NCBI GenBank assembly: GCA_940337035.1
Contig: OW679197.1
Span: 37,950,466 to 38,014,465 of the forward strand
Direction: 5' to 3'
Length of the DNA stretch: 64,000 bases
Source of the DNA: Agriotes lineatus
Lineage: Eukaryota > Arthropoda > Insecta > Coleoptera > Elateridae
Part shown: piece after piece, positions 1 through 11,904 of the stretch
Numbering within the stretch: the first letter of the stretch is position 1
Layout of the letters: each line of letters starts with the position of its first letter
Made by a program: the position numbers and the translations under genes
Notes under the pieces: generated by a model
What the model was told of the DNA's origin: nothing
The model's input: only the letters and a program-made list of their open reading frames with translations
The model's database searches: none

Positions 1-1
1 T

Positions 2-1381
2 TGCCCAATTTATAAGAGCGGCCAAAGATCCAATGTAACAAATTACAGACCAATTTCTATACTACCAGCGGTGTCAAAAATTTTTGAATCTATACTTCAC
101 TCTCGAATATTTAATCATGTTAAAACACTTATTTGCGATAATCAACATGGTTTTTTGCCTAAGCGTTCTACAGTAACAAATCTATTGCACTTTACACAAG
201 ATGTGTCTGAAGCCATAGATGAAAATTTACAGACAGATGTAATATATACGGATTTCGCAAAAGCATTTGACAGAGTGTCTCATAATGTGCTTTTGTCGAA
301 ATTGGGAATGTATGGATTTTCAGATAGTCTTGTAAATCTAATTGAATCTTATCTTGTTGACAGAATTCAATATGTAGTATATAATAGTTGTCAGTCACAT
401 AGATATTTTGTTAATTCCGGAGTTCCCCAGGGTGCCAATTTGGGTCCTCTACTCTTTTTGTTGCTAATAAACGATTTACCCAATGTTTTGCAATATTCTA
501 AATCATTACTTTTTGCGGATGATTTAAAAATATGGAAAAACATACAATCAGACCAAGACTGCATTGAATTACAAAAAGATATTGACAATTTATATTTTTG
601 GAGTAAAAAGAATCAACTTTATTTTAATATTGCTAAATGTTCTTATGTAACTTTCTCTAAAAAACATACAAATTACCAATTTAATTATACTATGAATCAG
701 GAACCACTTAAAAAAAATGAAACAATACGGGACTTGGGCGTTACGTATGATTCAAAGTTGTCTTTTAATTTTCATATAGAAAATTTAGTTAACACAGCAT
801 ACAAAGCCCTTGGCTTTTTAATAAGACAATCACAAATGTTTTCCAGTCGGAATACCCTCACAACTTTATACAATTATTTTGTAAAAAGTAAACTGGAATA
901 TGCCTCGCTTATATGGAGTCCCATGTATGCTCACGGTATAAATGCAATAGAAGGAGTGCAGAAACGATTCCTTAAATACTTGTATTTCAAAGAAACAGGA
1001 TACTACCCCTTATATTCGCATTACTCAGAGTTATTAAAGAAATATTCAGGTATTGTTACTTTAGAGAAACGGCGTTATTTGGCAGCACTTGTATTTTTAC
1101 ACAAGGTTTTTAACAACGAAACTGATATTAGTCCAATATTACACAAATTACGTTTTCTTGTACCCAGACAAGTTTCCCGCTGCAATCAAATATTTTATCT
1201 TCCACCATCTCGAACAAATTCATTAATAAATTCACCAATTTATCGAATATGTAAATATGCAAATATTGTAAGTGGATATGTTGATTTTTTTAACCTCAAA
1301 ATAAAGATATTTTTAAATATGTGTAAATATGCTTTACATTTACCGAGAGTTGAGGCTGATATTGGGGCGAGGCATATTTAA
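2..1381 (+). CDS. Non-LTR retrotransposon reverse transcriptase, 5' end outside the window
   Basis: The open frame runs uninterrupted from base 2, so the true start lies left of the window. The GTG at 71 is internal, because the upstream codons already encode the RT motif ending NYRPISILPAVSKIFES. Counting from base 71, the palm motifs are DFAKAFDRV (first catalytic Asp near residue 61), SGVPQGANLGPLLF (about 117-129) and FADD (148-151), so the catalytic Asp residues are all present. The thumb and C-terminal region follow to a TAA at 1379. In this class the protein copies its own RNA at a nicked chromosomal target. The motif order and the simple-repeat tail fit the Jockey/CR1 group, but the exact clade is not resolvable by eye. 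It is the least damaged ORF at this end and probably a fairly young insertion. Confidence 0.9.
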   Translation, partial: CPIYKSGQRSNVTNYRPISILPAVSKIFESILHSRIFNHVKTLICDNQHGFLPKRSTVTNLLHFTQDVSEAIDENLQTDVIYTDFAKAFDRVSHNVLLSKLGMYGFSDSLVNLIESYLVDRIQYVVYNSCQSHRYFVNSGVPQGANLGPLLFLLLINDLPNVLQYSKSLLFADDLKIWKNIQSDQDCIELQKDIDNLYFWSKKNQLYFNIAKCSYVTFSKKHTNYQFNYTMNQEPLKKNETIRDLGVTYDSKLSFNFHIENLVNTAYKALGFLIRQSQMFSSRNTLTTLYNYFVKSKLEYASLIWSPMYAHGINAIEGVQKRFLKYLYFKETGYYPLYSHYSELLKKYSGIVTLEKRRYLAALVFLHKVFNNETDISPILHKLRFLVPRQVSRCNQIFYLPPSRTNSLINSPIYRICKYANIVSGYVDFFNLKIKIFLNMCKYALHLPRVEADIGARHI

Positions 1382-1672
1382 GTTTTAGCTTAGTAATTTA
1401 GTTTTAATCTACAACTTACTCTATAATTTAGTCTTAATCCAGCCTATCATGTTTTTTTTGTTTTTTTTAAGTTATTCAACAATCATTGTTATTGACTTTA
1501 CTCTGATGGCAAATTGTAAAGTTATTTTCTTCCATTGTTTTTTTTGTTTTCTTAATTTCTGCATTTGAAAACTGGCCTATATTAATGTTAATGTTAATTA
1601 TTTAAAATGTAGCCTGTCATTGGCATCAGCTGTTGGCTACAACGATAATAAATAAATAAATAAATAAATAAA
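1382..1672 (+). repeat. 3' UTR and (AATA)n tail of the plus-strand LINE
   Basis: This noncoding stretch follows the RT stop codon and ends in a run of AATA units at about 1645-1672. Short-repeat 3' ends are usual for CR1-like and some Jockey-like LINEs. Immediately after base 1672 the sequence becomes the reverse-transcriptase domain of a different element on the minus strand, so the tail marks the 3' insertion junction. Confidence 0.75.
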
Positions 1673-3609
1673 GCAATTGAACAGAGTGGGAGAAAGATGT
1701 GATCCTTGTGGAACGCCAGATATTACTTCTATAATATTAGATAAGTAATTTTTTTATTTTAACGACCTGTTGGCGGCCCACAAGGAAGTCCTCTAACCAT
1801 TTTAACAGACTTCCAAAAACACCTAAAGCTTTTAATTTGTCAACAAGTATTCTAATATCCACTCTATCGAACGATTTAGCAAAATCAGTATATACAGCAC
1901 CGACTTGTAATCTAGATTCCAGAACATCAGTGATGGTTTCTTGGTAAGCTACCAAATTAGTTAAAGTAGATCTACCTTTCATAAAACCATGTTGATGTTC
2001 AGTAATTGTGTTATTTACTACTGCTGTAAGAGTATGCGTGAATACTTTCAAGCATTTTCTGAATACCGGATTGTTTAGAAATTGGTCGATAATTTTTAAT
2101 ATTATTTACTTCTCCGGCTTTTAAAATAGGCACTACATAACTCTTTTTCCATAATGAAGGATATTGGCCACTATTTAATGACCGATTAAACAACGCAACG
2201 AGTGGATTAGCTAAAGTGAATCTACAATTTCTTAAAAATATGCCTGGGATACCATCTGGTCCAACACTAAAGTTAAAATTGACTTTTTCCAACTGTTCTA
2301 AAACATTTATTGCGCTAACATTAATATTACCTAAGCTTATTGAGTTTGTTACATTAAAACTATAATTCTTGTTATCATTTGTAGCATAAACTGAGGAAAA
2401 ATAAGAAGCAAATAATTCAATCATATTTTGAGGATTATCAGAATATTCATTATCTAAATACATTCTATTAGGCAAATCTGTAGAACCTTTCTTATGTCTT
2501 ATAAACTGCCAAAAATGTTTGGGATCTGAAGTTAAACTCTGCTTCACTTTTAAGTTGTACTCAGTTAGACAAGTTTCAGATAATAGTTTACATCTTTCTC
2601 TTAAGTCGCTAAATACTAAATAATCACTTAGTGAATTAGTCTGTTTATACTTTTTATGCGCAAGTTTTTTCTGAATTACAAGAGTTTTTAGTTCATTTGA
2701 AAACCAATTAGAAAATGTACGGGGTTTACAACACTTTAAGGGGACAAATAGTTCAATGACATAAAGAACAGAATAAAAATGATCCACAATTATATTGATA
2801 TCTGAGGCTATAAAAATATTATCCCAGTTAACTAAAATGAGATAATCATTTATAGAACAGTAGTCCGCATTTTTAAAATCATGATAACAAAAATCATAAT
2901 CCATTGATTCACAAGATTCATCCACTGTTATTGTACAAGTTAAAACAGGATGTAAGCAATCGACAGGAGGCAGTATATCTTCAGCAAGCGATACTTCAAT
3001 ACAATTCATATCGGAGAAAATTAGATCTAAATAGTTACCATCTGAATCGGGAAAAGAATTGTGTTGTTTCATATTTAAAAGCGCCATAGTTTCGGATAAT
3101 GCATAACCAACTTGAGTCACTTCACTTAGGGATTCGTTTAACACCCAAATCGTTACTAAAGCACTTAATTTTAGGAACGTTAAAGTCTCCAATTAAAACA
3201 AATTCACTATTGGGATAATCACATCTTCACTGCCACAAACTTTCACAAAATAATTCATAAATTTCTAGTTTAGAATTCGGAGGAATATACGTGTTCACAA
3301 TAATTATTGAATTTTTCGCTACTGAAATTGGTATAGCTATAGTTTCAGTGCTATTAACACACCACCTCCACGATTACAGTCACTAGTATTCTTACTGCGA
3401 TCACATCTGAATATAATGTAATTTTCTAATCCTATGTCATTGTTGGTAATTCCTTCATGTAGCCAGGTTTTCGTTAGTAATAAGATATCAAAATCAGTTG
3501 TAAGACTAGTAACGGCTGATGATAAAGACTTAAGTTTAGTTCTGATACTACGAACATTTTGGTAATAGATATGATGAACAAGATTTATTCGAGGTGACGT
3601 TATTAGCAT
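1673..3609 (-). pseudogene. Jockey-like ORF2 relic: endonuclease plus partial reverse transcriptase
   Basis: Read on the minus strand, an endonuclease begins near 3600 (YYQNVRSIRTK, then LTKTWLHEGI, then GGGVLIA). It continues with a GDFN motif near 3190 and with GNYLDLIFSD and HPVLT. A linker and the RT follow: GPDGIPGIFLRNC, VVPILKAGEVNNIKNYRPIS, EHQHGFMKGRSTLTNL, YTDFAKSFDRV and SGVPQGSHLSPTLFNC. The frame changes near 3330, 3195, 2080 and 1740, so it cannot encode one protein. The sequence stops right after the GVPQG block at 1673, where the plus-strand LINE tail begins. The YADD block and C-terminus should lie left of that insertion, outside this window. Confidence 0.85.
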
Positions 3610-3684
3610 TTAATTTTTTTGATTGGTTTTAACAATGCTAGGTCTTCCTTTAATATAACGTATGATTAAATTTGTTTCACCATT

Positions 3685-4022
3685 TCAGCTCCGTTGCTTA
3701 AGCTCATTGCGTATCCATTTTAAATATTCTCTTTCAGAAGAGGTTAAATCATTGTTAATCTTGATACTGCATTTATTCGGGATATTACGTTTGAGTTTAA
3801 GAATTGCAATTGCATCAGCAGCGTTTTTGAATGAAACTTTAATCGGTCTTATGGCACCATCTCTCTTTTTACCTAAACGTGACACATGAGTTATTTCGGG
3901 AATTTTTTCACAGATTGTGTTCAAAAAGTTTACTACCTCATTTTATCATCTTCAATTTCGGTATTGGTAGAGATACTGTTTGATTCTTCAAAATTAAATA
4001 ATATTATATTGGAGCTTGCCGC
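3685..4022 (-). pseudogene. ORF1 (nucleic-acid-binding protein) C-terminal remnant of the same LINE
   Basis: Upstream on the minus strand of the endonuclease lies a remnant with a typical LINE ORF1 C-terminal pattern. It reads SSNIILFNFEESNSIST, then HVSRLGKKRDGAIRPIKVSF, then INNDLTSSEREYLKWIRNEL. The order ORF1-endonuclease-RT on one strand supports a single original element spanning about 4022 to 1673. A frame change near 3930 and the missing N-terminus show that it is dead. In the family this protein binds the element RNA as a chaperone. The function here is inferred from pattern only. Confidence 0.65.
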
Positions 4023-7000
4023 TATACATAAAATAAGGGCTATCTAACTGTAAACGCTCAGAAAAAAATGTTGAGCAATGCCTCGTTAATTAAGATATCA
4101 CAAGAACATCTCATTTAAGTTAAAAAAACTCTATGATAGTTTAGCATGACACTCAATAAGTAAAACATTGCATCTCAGGTTCATAAATAAATTTAATAAA
4201 AATTTTCTAATCACTAACAACTGTGTCTTTATTTCGTGGATTCATAGGGGCTTACAAGAAAAGATCAAAGAACTGACTTCTTACGTTAATTGTTAACAAT
4301 TTTGCGTCTTAAAGGGAGTCATTAACAATTTTTGTCAACAAACACTCCACAATTACGCGAGATAATTGCATGGCATATAAACATGTTTCGCTTACCGTGT
4401 GCTACGCCACTACCCAAACTCACGCTGCTGATGGTAGATGTGGAACCCGTTATTCAGCTTTGACTCTGCATCTGTAGGTAAAATAGCCAATGCTGGTGAT
4501 CTGTGTTACTATTGATGGTCTATATGCTTCCGGCACAGTTTTCACGACGTCCAGACACCACCATACCTCGCTTACAATTAGTACCAGGTAATTAGCTTTC
4601 GTTGACTTTCACTTATACGCCCGAGCATATCCAAATTCTTGTAATAAGAATTTAATTTACTTACAAATTCCCTTGTGTTGGTACACTAGTACACCGGTAA
4701 ACTGGCCTAGTGTTTAGGCTACTACTTTTGAAGATAAACCGACATGGTTGTTGCTTTATAAATTTGGAAGTGTAACATACAGTGTCTACACTAATTTGTT
4801 TTGAAGTGACGCTAAAATATCCCCAATTTGTTTTATACTCAAATTTAGCAGCACTCAAAAACGTTTTCCAATTGTTTTCTAAACTGGTTGTCATTAGCTG
4901 TAAATTTGTCACGTTGACCTAAATGACGGTTATAAACAAAAGCAAAGCGGGTTACGCTTTCTGGCTCCAACAAAAAATCAATACTTTTGGGCGCAAAATA
5001 AATTTTAAAAAACGGGAAACCTGCAACAATTGACTATTACACTAATTATCCATGTAATATTAAAATTTATATATATATTTTAGCTGAGTCACTAAACTGC
5101 GGAGCTGTAATCCAGCGTTCCAACAAATCTCTCGGATAGTTATAACGGAAATCGACCTGCAGAACGGAGTTCATCCGGTTTTCTCTATGCAAGGTACAGA
5201 TTAGCAATCACTTCATCTTCTCGTTTTTTAAGGGTTTGCTTGTTTACAGGGTTACATCAACACCTCCACCATGACTTTCTTTATGGTGGCTGCTCCATTT
5301 ACCACTTTCGAAATTGTTCTAAAACTAGTCCTAGGTTGTCGACTAACTTGTCCACACTTGGAGGTTATTTGTAAAGATACCATAGTGATCTTCAGCTATT
5401 CGGCGATCTGCTCGTGCTTCATCGACTGTTCCTGCTACTAGACCAACATATGCACTACGAATTCGTTTTAGATGCATAATTGTTGTATTTTTCTAATAAT
5501 AAAACATTTTATTTTATATACAAATCTTTTATATCAAGCTTTCTGCTAGTTTTTAAATGATTTATTAATTGTTTTTACGAATTTCAAGACATGCTTTCTC
5601 AGCATCGCCCTTAATTCTCTCAAAACTTACTTATTTAATTGCAAAGGCTTTGTTACCAATTGTCTTCTATTTGTAAATATATCAATATATTGTTAATGAA
5701 AATTATAGTCTCGCTGCAACTTTCAGGAGTTTCATATCAATTTAAAAATTTTAAAGTGATAAATAAATGTTATAACAATTATTTGTTTATCTAATATGAA
5801 TGAGTTTGTTCTCTAGGTCCATATGATTTCTTTACATTTTTTTCGGAATCAAATATTGAGCGAAATTTTATGCATTATTTGATAGTGCTAATTACACCGT
5901 TTTTGAACATTTTAACCATTGATTGTGATTGGTAAAAGGAATGCGCTAGAGCGCTAGTCCACTGATGTTATTGGTGCAATAAGTATCGGTGTTAATTCCG
6001 CGTGGTTCCAAATGTTTACAGTTAATCTTGCTAACATTAAGTTAATGAATATACCTGCAGATACTACAATTTTGGTGCAAAGTAGAACATTTCCGATTCC
6101 GCTTCCATTATTTCACCAGAAAAATCTGATTTATCATTACTATGTGATTCCGAAGCTGATTCTCCTAATGATATAATGAAAGAAGGAATATTTTCCACCA
6201 AATGATTACCCATATGTTTCATCCTGTCAGCCGTAATTGGTTTTTCATAATGATTTCAATTATTTTTCCGCATGTCGGAGGTACATCTTGAAAGACCTTT
6301 ACGGCATATACTCGCAACCCTATCTTTCGTTAACAACTGCAATTTTATGTGTTTATTGTAGAGGCATTTACAGTGCCCCCAGGTGGATTGTCCCTCTTTC
6401 AAATTTTATTGCCAAATTAGTCGTTGAAAATCTTCACTGAACATGTGCTTTATGAATATGTGTATGTTTACTAAGAAAAGTTTTCAAACTGTCGGTTTTT
6501 TTTCGACCTGTTGACGTTAAATTGCAGCATTGTCAATAAACCGGTTGTAAAAAATTTCATAGTTTTTTTATGTCACAGCCTGCTGGGAGGATGAAACACT
6601 CTGAACATGTGATATGCGCTAATAATGAATGTTTTCTGTGCCGTATGGATTGCCTTTCCAATACGTTAACGTAATTTTAGTATATCGTCAATTTGAACAT
6701 GGTTTACTATGTTACAATGTTTTACGAACATAAACTTTACATGTATATATTAGCCACTTGCTTCTTAACCATTAATTTGTGTTCCACTTTCTAGATAAGC
6801 AGGTGTATTCTTAACTTTCTTTATCTCCAGAAGTCCTCTCGAATTTCCATGGCAATTGCTGATCCCTGGGCATATTTTGGAAATGAGCTCAGCGAGATAA
6901 CAACACACTAATGAATGCCTAAATCTGGGCATAAAAGCACTTAGAATGTTAATTCGACTATTTTACAGCCGGGGCTGCAGCCGTATGCGAAGGCTGAGAA

Positions 7001-7789
7001 ATCGACTTGGCCCTTTGGTAAAAGTTGCAGCAGTAATGCAGTAAATTTTTATCCTGCCCCCGCTCGCGATAGACATCTCAATTTTATTTTCCGGGCAACT
7101 TCAGATCAAGATAAATGCGTAAAAAACCGCAAACTTCGCGACTCGTGCTTAATTCACTATTGATGACGTGAGTTACGACCTACGTGCTTTTTCGCGGGGA
7201 AAAAAGGGCCGTTTCTTCGCAAACAGACGCTGACTCAGTAGCAACGCTATGCAAATTCCGCCTTAACTTCTCGATGCAAATTAATTTATTAAAGTTTATT
7301 TGCATCGCCTTTGTTTGCAAGCGCTCACTGGAGTTTAATACTCCTTTAAAGTTTTTGTGCCCGCTGCAATTATCTCGAGAAAAAAGCCACGCTGCGTTGC
7401 AAGTTTCTGCGCTGCTTGTACCAGAAGACGGCGTCTGCTAATGAAATCAGCTTTGTTGGTAAGTAGACACTGTAACAAAGTATCCGCATTTTAGAACTTT
7501 TACGGCATAATTGAATTCTTGGTAAGAACACACGCCTTTTGCTATAATTTGCACCATGAAAAACTGTGATATGGGCAATCTACAAGTGTAAAAGACGATG
7601 TCGGTTTGTTAAGAATGCGTCAGGTGTATACCGGATGACCGGCTTTAACACCGAACATAGCAAAATCATGGTATATCACAAAGTTATTAAAAACATTTAA
7701 TTTAATTTAAAAAACAAGGTTGCTTAGATTGTAAGGTGAGGGGATGGCTGAAAATCTTTAAGACATCAAGTTTTTATTTTTCTTTTATT
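4023..7789. other. Intergenic, no supported gene
   Basis: A+T-rich sequence without a convincing coding region, RNA gene or terminal repeat. The ORF of 83 codons at 4661-4912 on the minus strand has no recognisable motif. The stretch 6960-7450 is somewhat richer in G+C, but I see no domain in its ORF at 7184-7441. Confidence 0.5.
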
Positions 7790-7951
7790 GAGGTAGATTA
7801 GTTTACGGTGTAATCATTGTTGGGGTATTAGAGTATTATATAGATAGTCATTTATAATTTGTTTTTTATGTTAGTTATCTATGCATATATATATGTATTT
7901 GTATTATTTTGTCCTATTATTGGGATATCCTGTTGGGCAAATAAAGCTTTC

Positions 7952-7988
<37 letters not shown>
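7790..7988 (+). repeat. Probable LINE 3' end with (TTA)n tail
   Basis: An A+T-rich stretch ends in GCAAATAAAGCTTTC followed by about twelve TTA units (7952-7988). An AATAAA-like signal leading into a trinucleotide run resembles the 3' end of a severely 5'-truncated LINE. No coding portion remains. The left boundary is a guess, and an independent microsatellite cannot be excluded. Confidence 0.4.
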
Positions 7989-7989
<1 letters not shown>

Positions 7990-9429
7990 TACGTTAGACA
8001 TATTATTTGTTTACTAAATATTAAAAACTTGCTATTGTAGCATTCCACAGTCAGCGCTGCTAAAATACACTAATTCTGAATTGTAAAAAACCTGAAAGTT
8101 ATACAAGTTATAGTACTTAGAACAAATACAGGTTGCATAATCTTCACCTAGTATTTAATTTTAAATAGAGGGTTAATTTGCAAATTTTCGGATTAAAATA
8201 AAAGAGAAAAACCATTTCCTCTTTTGTCATAAAAACAAACTTGGTCTTGATAGAGTCTAGCGATGAATAAGTTATGAGTTCTTTCTCAGCTCAAAGGATA
8301 TATGAATTTGAAACCTCCAATCTGTAAGATTATAATTAATCTAATTCTGAATTCTATTATATTGTAATGGTTTTTCAGGCAAATAGATTCAATTCGCTGG
8401 GGATATAATGATAGAAAAAGCAGTTACAATTTATCTGGTAGGTACATACATCGGTGATTATTATTTATCCTAACCGAAGTGTTTTTAATTTAGCTTTTTA
8501 CTTCACCTGCAATTCTTTATTGTCTTTGAACACTAAACGCAATGATTCGGTTGAATGAGGTCACAAGGAGTCTCGGCGAAGCCTTTTGGAGTGCCTAATT
8601 AGAACTAGACGATAATATTAGACCAGCACTAAATATCGCTAGGAATACCTCACCCCCAAACCCGCTTCATTAGTCCTGCGACGAAAATATTTCCTGTTAA
8701 CCGGGAATTCAACTCGATAAGCGAGGCAGCAGTTCCTGGCTGCATAAGATTAATTTCTCTTTATTAGGTCACTCCTAAACCGCAGAGAATTGTATGAAAC
8801 ACTTCAAGTAAGTAACAACCAGAAATATGTCAAAATTACAAGTTAAAGTGAACATATGAAATTTAATCTACCTTGACCTTTTCAGTAGAAATGTTAAAAG
8901 AACCCAAGTAAATAGCCACAGGTTAGATTTTATAAATGTCATTTAGGGTTTAATGTTATACTCCATATATGTGTCAAATTATGTCAATTGTACATCGTCC
9001 TCGAAAATATTCTCGGAGCCTGAAGAGGAAGAAGGCATCGAAAGGTTGAACAAAAGCATTCAGTCGGATTAAGTCCATTGAGTCCCAATAGTAAAATATG
9101 GTCTGTAGGACTTTATTTTGTGAAATAGCAAGAAATATGACATTGCAATTTGAAAACTTCAACTCAACATAAAATTGTGATTAGCTACATCAATACTGTT
9201 AGAACATGTATAATTCACTTTTTCCACTCAAGGCAAGATAAAAAGTTCACTTTAATTTCTATTACTACATCAATTTGAATTAAAGATAACTGGATAAATA
9301 GAGTTTTTTTAGTGATAGATAATAGGTATTATGTTTATGTTTATTTAGGTCCATGCCACTCTCAACTAATACGAGATCGCTCCAACTCTCAACCGTAAAC
9401 AACACAGCGGTATCATTTTACCTTCAAGG
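7989..9429. other. Intergenic, nothing recognised
   Basis: No motif-bearing ORF, RNA gene or clear repeat structure was seen in this stretch. Confidence 0.5.
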
Positions 9430-9785
9430 TTTAATTTAACTAACCCATTGATATAAACTAAAAACAGTATTGGGCCAAGCACAATCCTTTAAGGTACACC
9501 CATTTTTTACAGTTATGTCACCACCAAAGACACCGTTAACCGATACTTGCTGTTTTCTACCAGTTAAATATCTTTTAATTAGATTAGCTGCAGACCCGCT
9601 TACAGCAACACTGTTCAATTTCCAACTAAGAGTGCCAAAGGCTTTTGAAAGATTTAAAACTGCGTTTTTTATTATTATCAAATATATATTCTTTGCCATT
9701 TCATGTACAATAACATCGTTCGTGCTTTTCTATTCCTAAAAACCTAAATGTGTATTTGCCGAAATATCAAGTTTATCAAAAATGC
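9430..9785 (-). pseudogene. Non-LTR reverse transcriptase fragment
   Basis: The minus strand carries a short piece of RT fingers and palm. It reads HLGFRNRKSTNDVIV (the GFR..RST block), then LNLSKAFGTLSWKLNS (the position of D..KAFD, with the first catalytic Asp replaced by Asn), LIKRYLTGRKQQVSVNG and FGGDITVKNG. A frame-shifted GVPQG block follows, then FSLYQWVS. The catalytic Asp change and the damaged GVPQG region show it is inactive. Both ends are lost, so the clade is not assignable. It is unrelated in sequence detail to the RTs at 1-4 kb. Confidence 0.75.
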
Positions 9786-10012
9786 CATTAGTCTATCGCC
9801 GCACCTTTAAATTAGTTTCCCAATGCTACTTTATTATTATAATAATACATTATCCGTAACTCCTGCTTTAAAGGTGGTATAATAAAACTTCAGGAAGATT
9901 GCCATTTTTAAAATAAAGATTGGTTTCAGTACATATTTTGTTATTTGTTTAATAAATTATTTGAAATACCAACCATCCCTGCAGAGCTTAATTTTTTAGC
10001 GATGTAATATAT

Positions 10013-10268
10013 ATCGAGAGATCCAAAAAAAAACTGTTTCTCAGCGGGCTGTGGAAATTCAACGTACGAATAATATGTTGGTGACACTGTACGTCAATGT
10101 CAAATTCGAGGTTATCAGGTTAGGTTTTCCGTCAGTTATGACACAAAATGACGCAACCTAACCTGCTAACCTCGAATTTGACATTGACGTACAGTGTCAC
10201 CAACATATTATTCGTACGTTGAATTTCCACAGCCCGCTGAGGAACAGGTTTTTTTGGATCTCACGATA
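10013..10268. mobile_element. Near-perfect palindromic foldback element (MITE)
   Basis: Two arms of about 110 bases are almost exact reverse complements. The left arm runs from TATCGAGAGATCCAAAAA through CAGCGGGCTGTGG and CGAATAATATGTTGGTG to GGTTAGGTT. The right arm mirrors each block and ends GGATCTCACGATA. Only about 25 bases separate the arms. No coding capacity. This is the form of a non-autonomous foldback DNA transposon. Its central GGTTAGG-containing core recurs near 33290-33370. Confidence 0.85.
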
Positions 10269-10712
10269 CCATATTTTGAATGAGTAAATCAGGATTACAC
10301 AGAAACGAACTATTGTTAACAAAAATACTATAACCTACAAGTATAAACAAACAGTATTTTCACAAACGATATAATGTAATTATTTATCTCGGGTTCACTG
10401 GATGGATGTAAGAAAATTTAATTATTATTATTATTTGCAATGTTGGGAAATTAATTCATGGTTATCAAAGATTTGAATATCTTCAGCCATTTTTACTGTC
10501 AACCAAAGCGCATCCATTGCCATTAACTATATTGATTATGTTTTACCTACAGAATTTATTGCCTCATTTACAATTTTCCAACTGGTTGCATTTATCTGAA
10601 AAGCAGAGTATTGCAATTTTGATGATGCTGCCATATAGAAAACACAAAAAAAGTTTCCAATTTGTGTCATACATTTTTTGACGTGATTTCGGAGGCTTTC
10701 ACGACCATTGTC

Positions 10713-10923
10713 ATTAAGTAAAAAACGACTTCCGGGATTGGACCGTGTCATTATTGAGGTCAAAGAACTCAAACTTGCAAGACGTTTGCCGCGTTTGTCA
10801 TTGGTTTACACGTTGAGTTACCGTGTTCTTTTGTTTTCCTCCCTTACGAAAGTGGGGCAAACGTTGAGTTCTTTGACATCAATAATGGCACGGTCTAATT
10901 CCGGAAGTCGTTTTTTACTTAAT
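10713..10923. mobile_element. MITE with ~62-bp terminal inverted repeats
   Basis: The left end ATTAAGTAAAAAACGACTTC and a continuation of about 62 bases are repeated in reverse complement at 10861-10923 with only a few mismatches. The centre of about 85 bases is mostly unpaired. The ORFs at 10536-10772 and 10708-10944 are by-products of these arms. No transposase is present, so it would be mobilised in trans if at all. Confidence 0.8.
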
Positions 10924-11180
10924 TTTTTGAGGTGTTTAGGTTAATACTAATTTAAAATAATCTTTTTCGCTTTTTTACTTAAATTATTACCCTATATGTA
11001 CTAAAATTTGGCATAATTGAAAAGAAAAAGTAAATCCCTCTCAAACGAGCAGCATGTACCTTACCATTACAAAAAATTTATTGTTGCGTTTTTGTTTTTA
11101 ACGATTAGAATTAAAGTGGTCTAATACTTTTTGATAGAATTGATATTGACTGAGATATATAATAGCTATTTACGTTATTA

Positions 11181-11280
11181 GACCGGTAGCAACATTTTTA
11201 TGGCCGCGCCAATACTTTACAGGTTGAGCCCGTAGGGCGAGACCTGTATGTTTGGCAAGGCCATAAAAATGCTACCGGTC
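11181..11280. repeat. 100-bp hairpin with GACCGGTAGC arms
   Basis: GACCGGTAGCAACATTTTTATGGCC at the left is mirrored by GGCCATAAAAATGCTACCGGTC at the right. The centre holds a second dyad, CAGGTTGAGCCC / GGGCGAGACCTG, so the whole 100 bases fold on themselves. Confidence 0.75.
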
Positions 11281-11287
11281 GTGTATC

Positions 11288-11440
11288 GTATAAGATTTTT
11301 TAGGATACGAGTCCGGTAGATAAAATTTACCGGCCGGTAGTTCTACTACTGGTCTAGGCCGGTAAATTTTATCTACCGGACTCGTTTGTAACTATGTAAA
11401 CGCTAGTTACCAATGCAGTATCCTAAAAAATATTCTATAC
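11288..11440. repeat. Nested palindrome with asymmetric insertion
   Basis: Outer arms GTATAAGATTTTTTAGGATAC (11288-11308) and its imperfect complement at 11418-11440 enclose a near-perfect inner dyad. That inner dyad is CGAGTCCGGTAGATAAAA... at 11308-11335 against 11357-11384. About 33 unpaired bases sit only on the right side between inner and outer arms. Its CCGGTA theme is shared with the adjacent hairpin at 11181-11280. Confidence 0.75.
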
Positions 11441-11904
11441 CCTTTTCACACGCGTTATGTATAATGCTCATTATCAAAATCACATTTGGAAAATATATGA
11501 TAATAATTAAAAAATAGTAGTCTCAAAAGTGTGAACAAAATAAAACTAGTTGTGTTCACGTTCCCGATTTGTTCACGTTTACGAGAACTGGTGTAAAGAG
11601 TTGCGAAATAAATCTGTACAGATGCTATCAGCATACTCCCTTGTTGAAAACCGAAGCGTAATTCGTTACTCACATTTTGTACAACATAATTTCCTTTTGC
11701 TTTGATTTCCTCTCACCTCCTCAGGATTTTCTTTGATTTCTTTATGGTTATCTTTGATTTCCCGTGTTTTTTTTCGTGGTTTGCTCATCATTGACTACAG
11801 GTCGTCTTTATTGTTTCACAAATCGACGAGTCTATGTTTTATCAAATAATTACAAGCAAAGAAAATAAACAATGTTTATTAAAGAGTATCTAAATTTTCT
11901 TTCA

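Noticed and set aside
4661..4912. 83-codon minus-strand ORF as a gene
   Set aside because: No domain, no conserved pattern and no supporting context, and the length is expected by chance here.
5355..5476. Short minus-strand peptide starting MHLKRIRSAYVG
   Set aside because: It looks protein-like by composition, but it is about 40 codons with no recognisable family and stops soon after.
6960..7450. Promoter or first exon in a G+C-richer patch
   Set aside because: No TATA/initiator arrangement, splice donor or domain could be supported from sequence alone.
10536..10944. Two overlapping ORFs resembling each other on opposite strands
   Set aside because: The similarity comes from the inverted arms of the MITE at 10713-10923.
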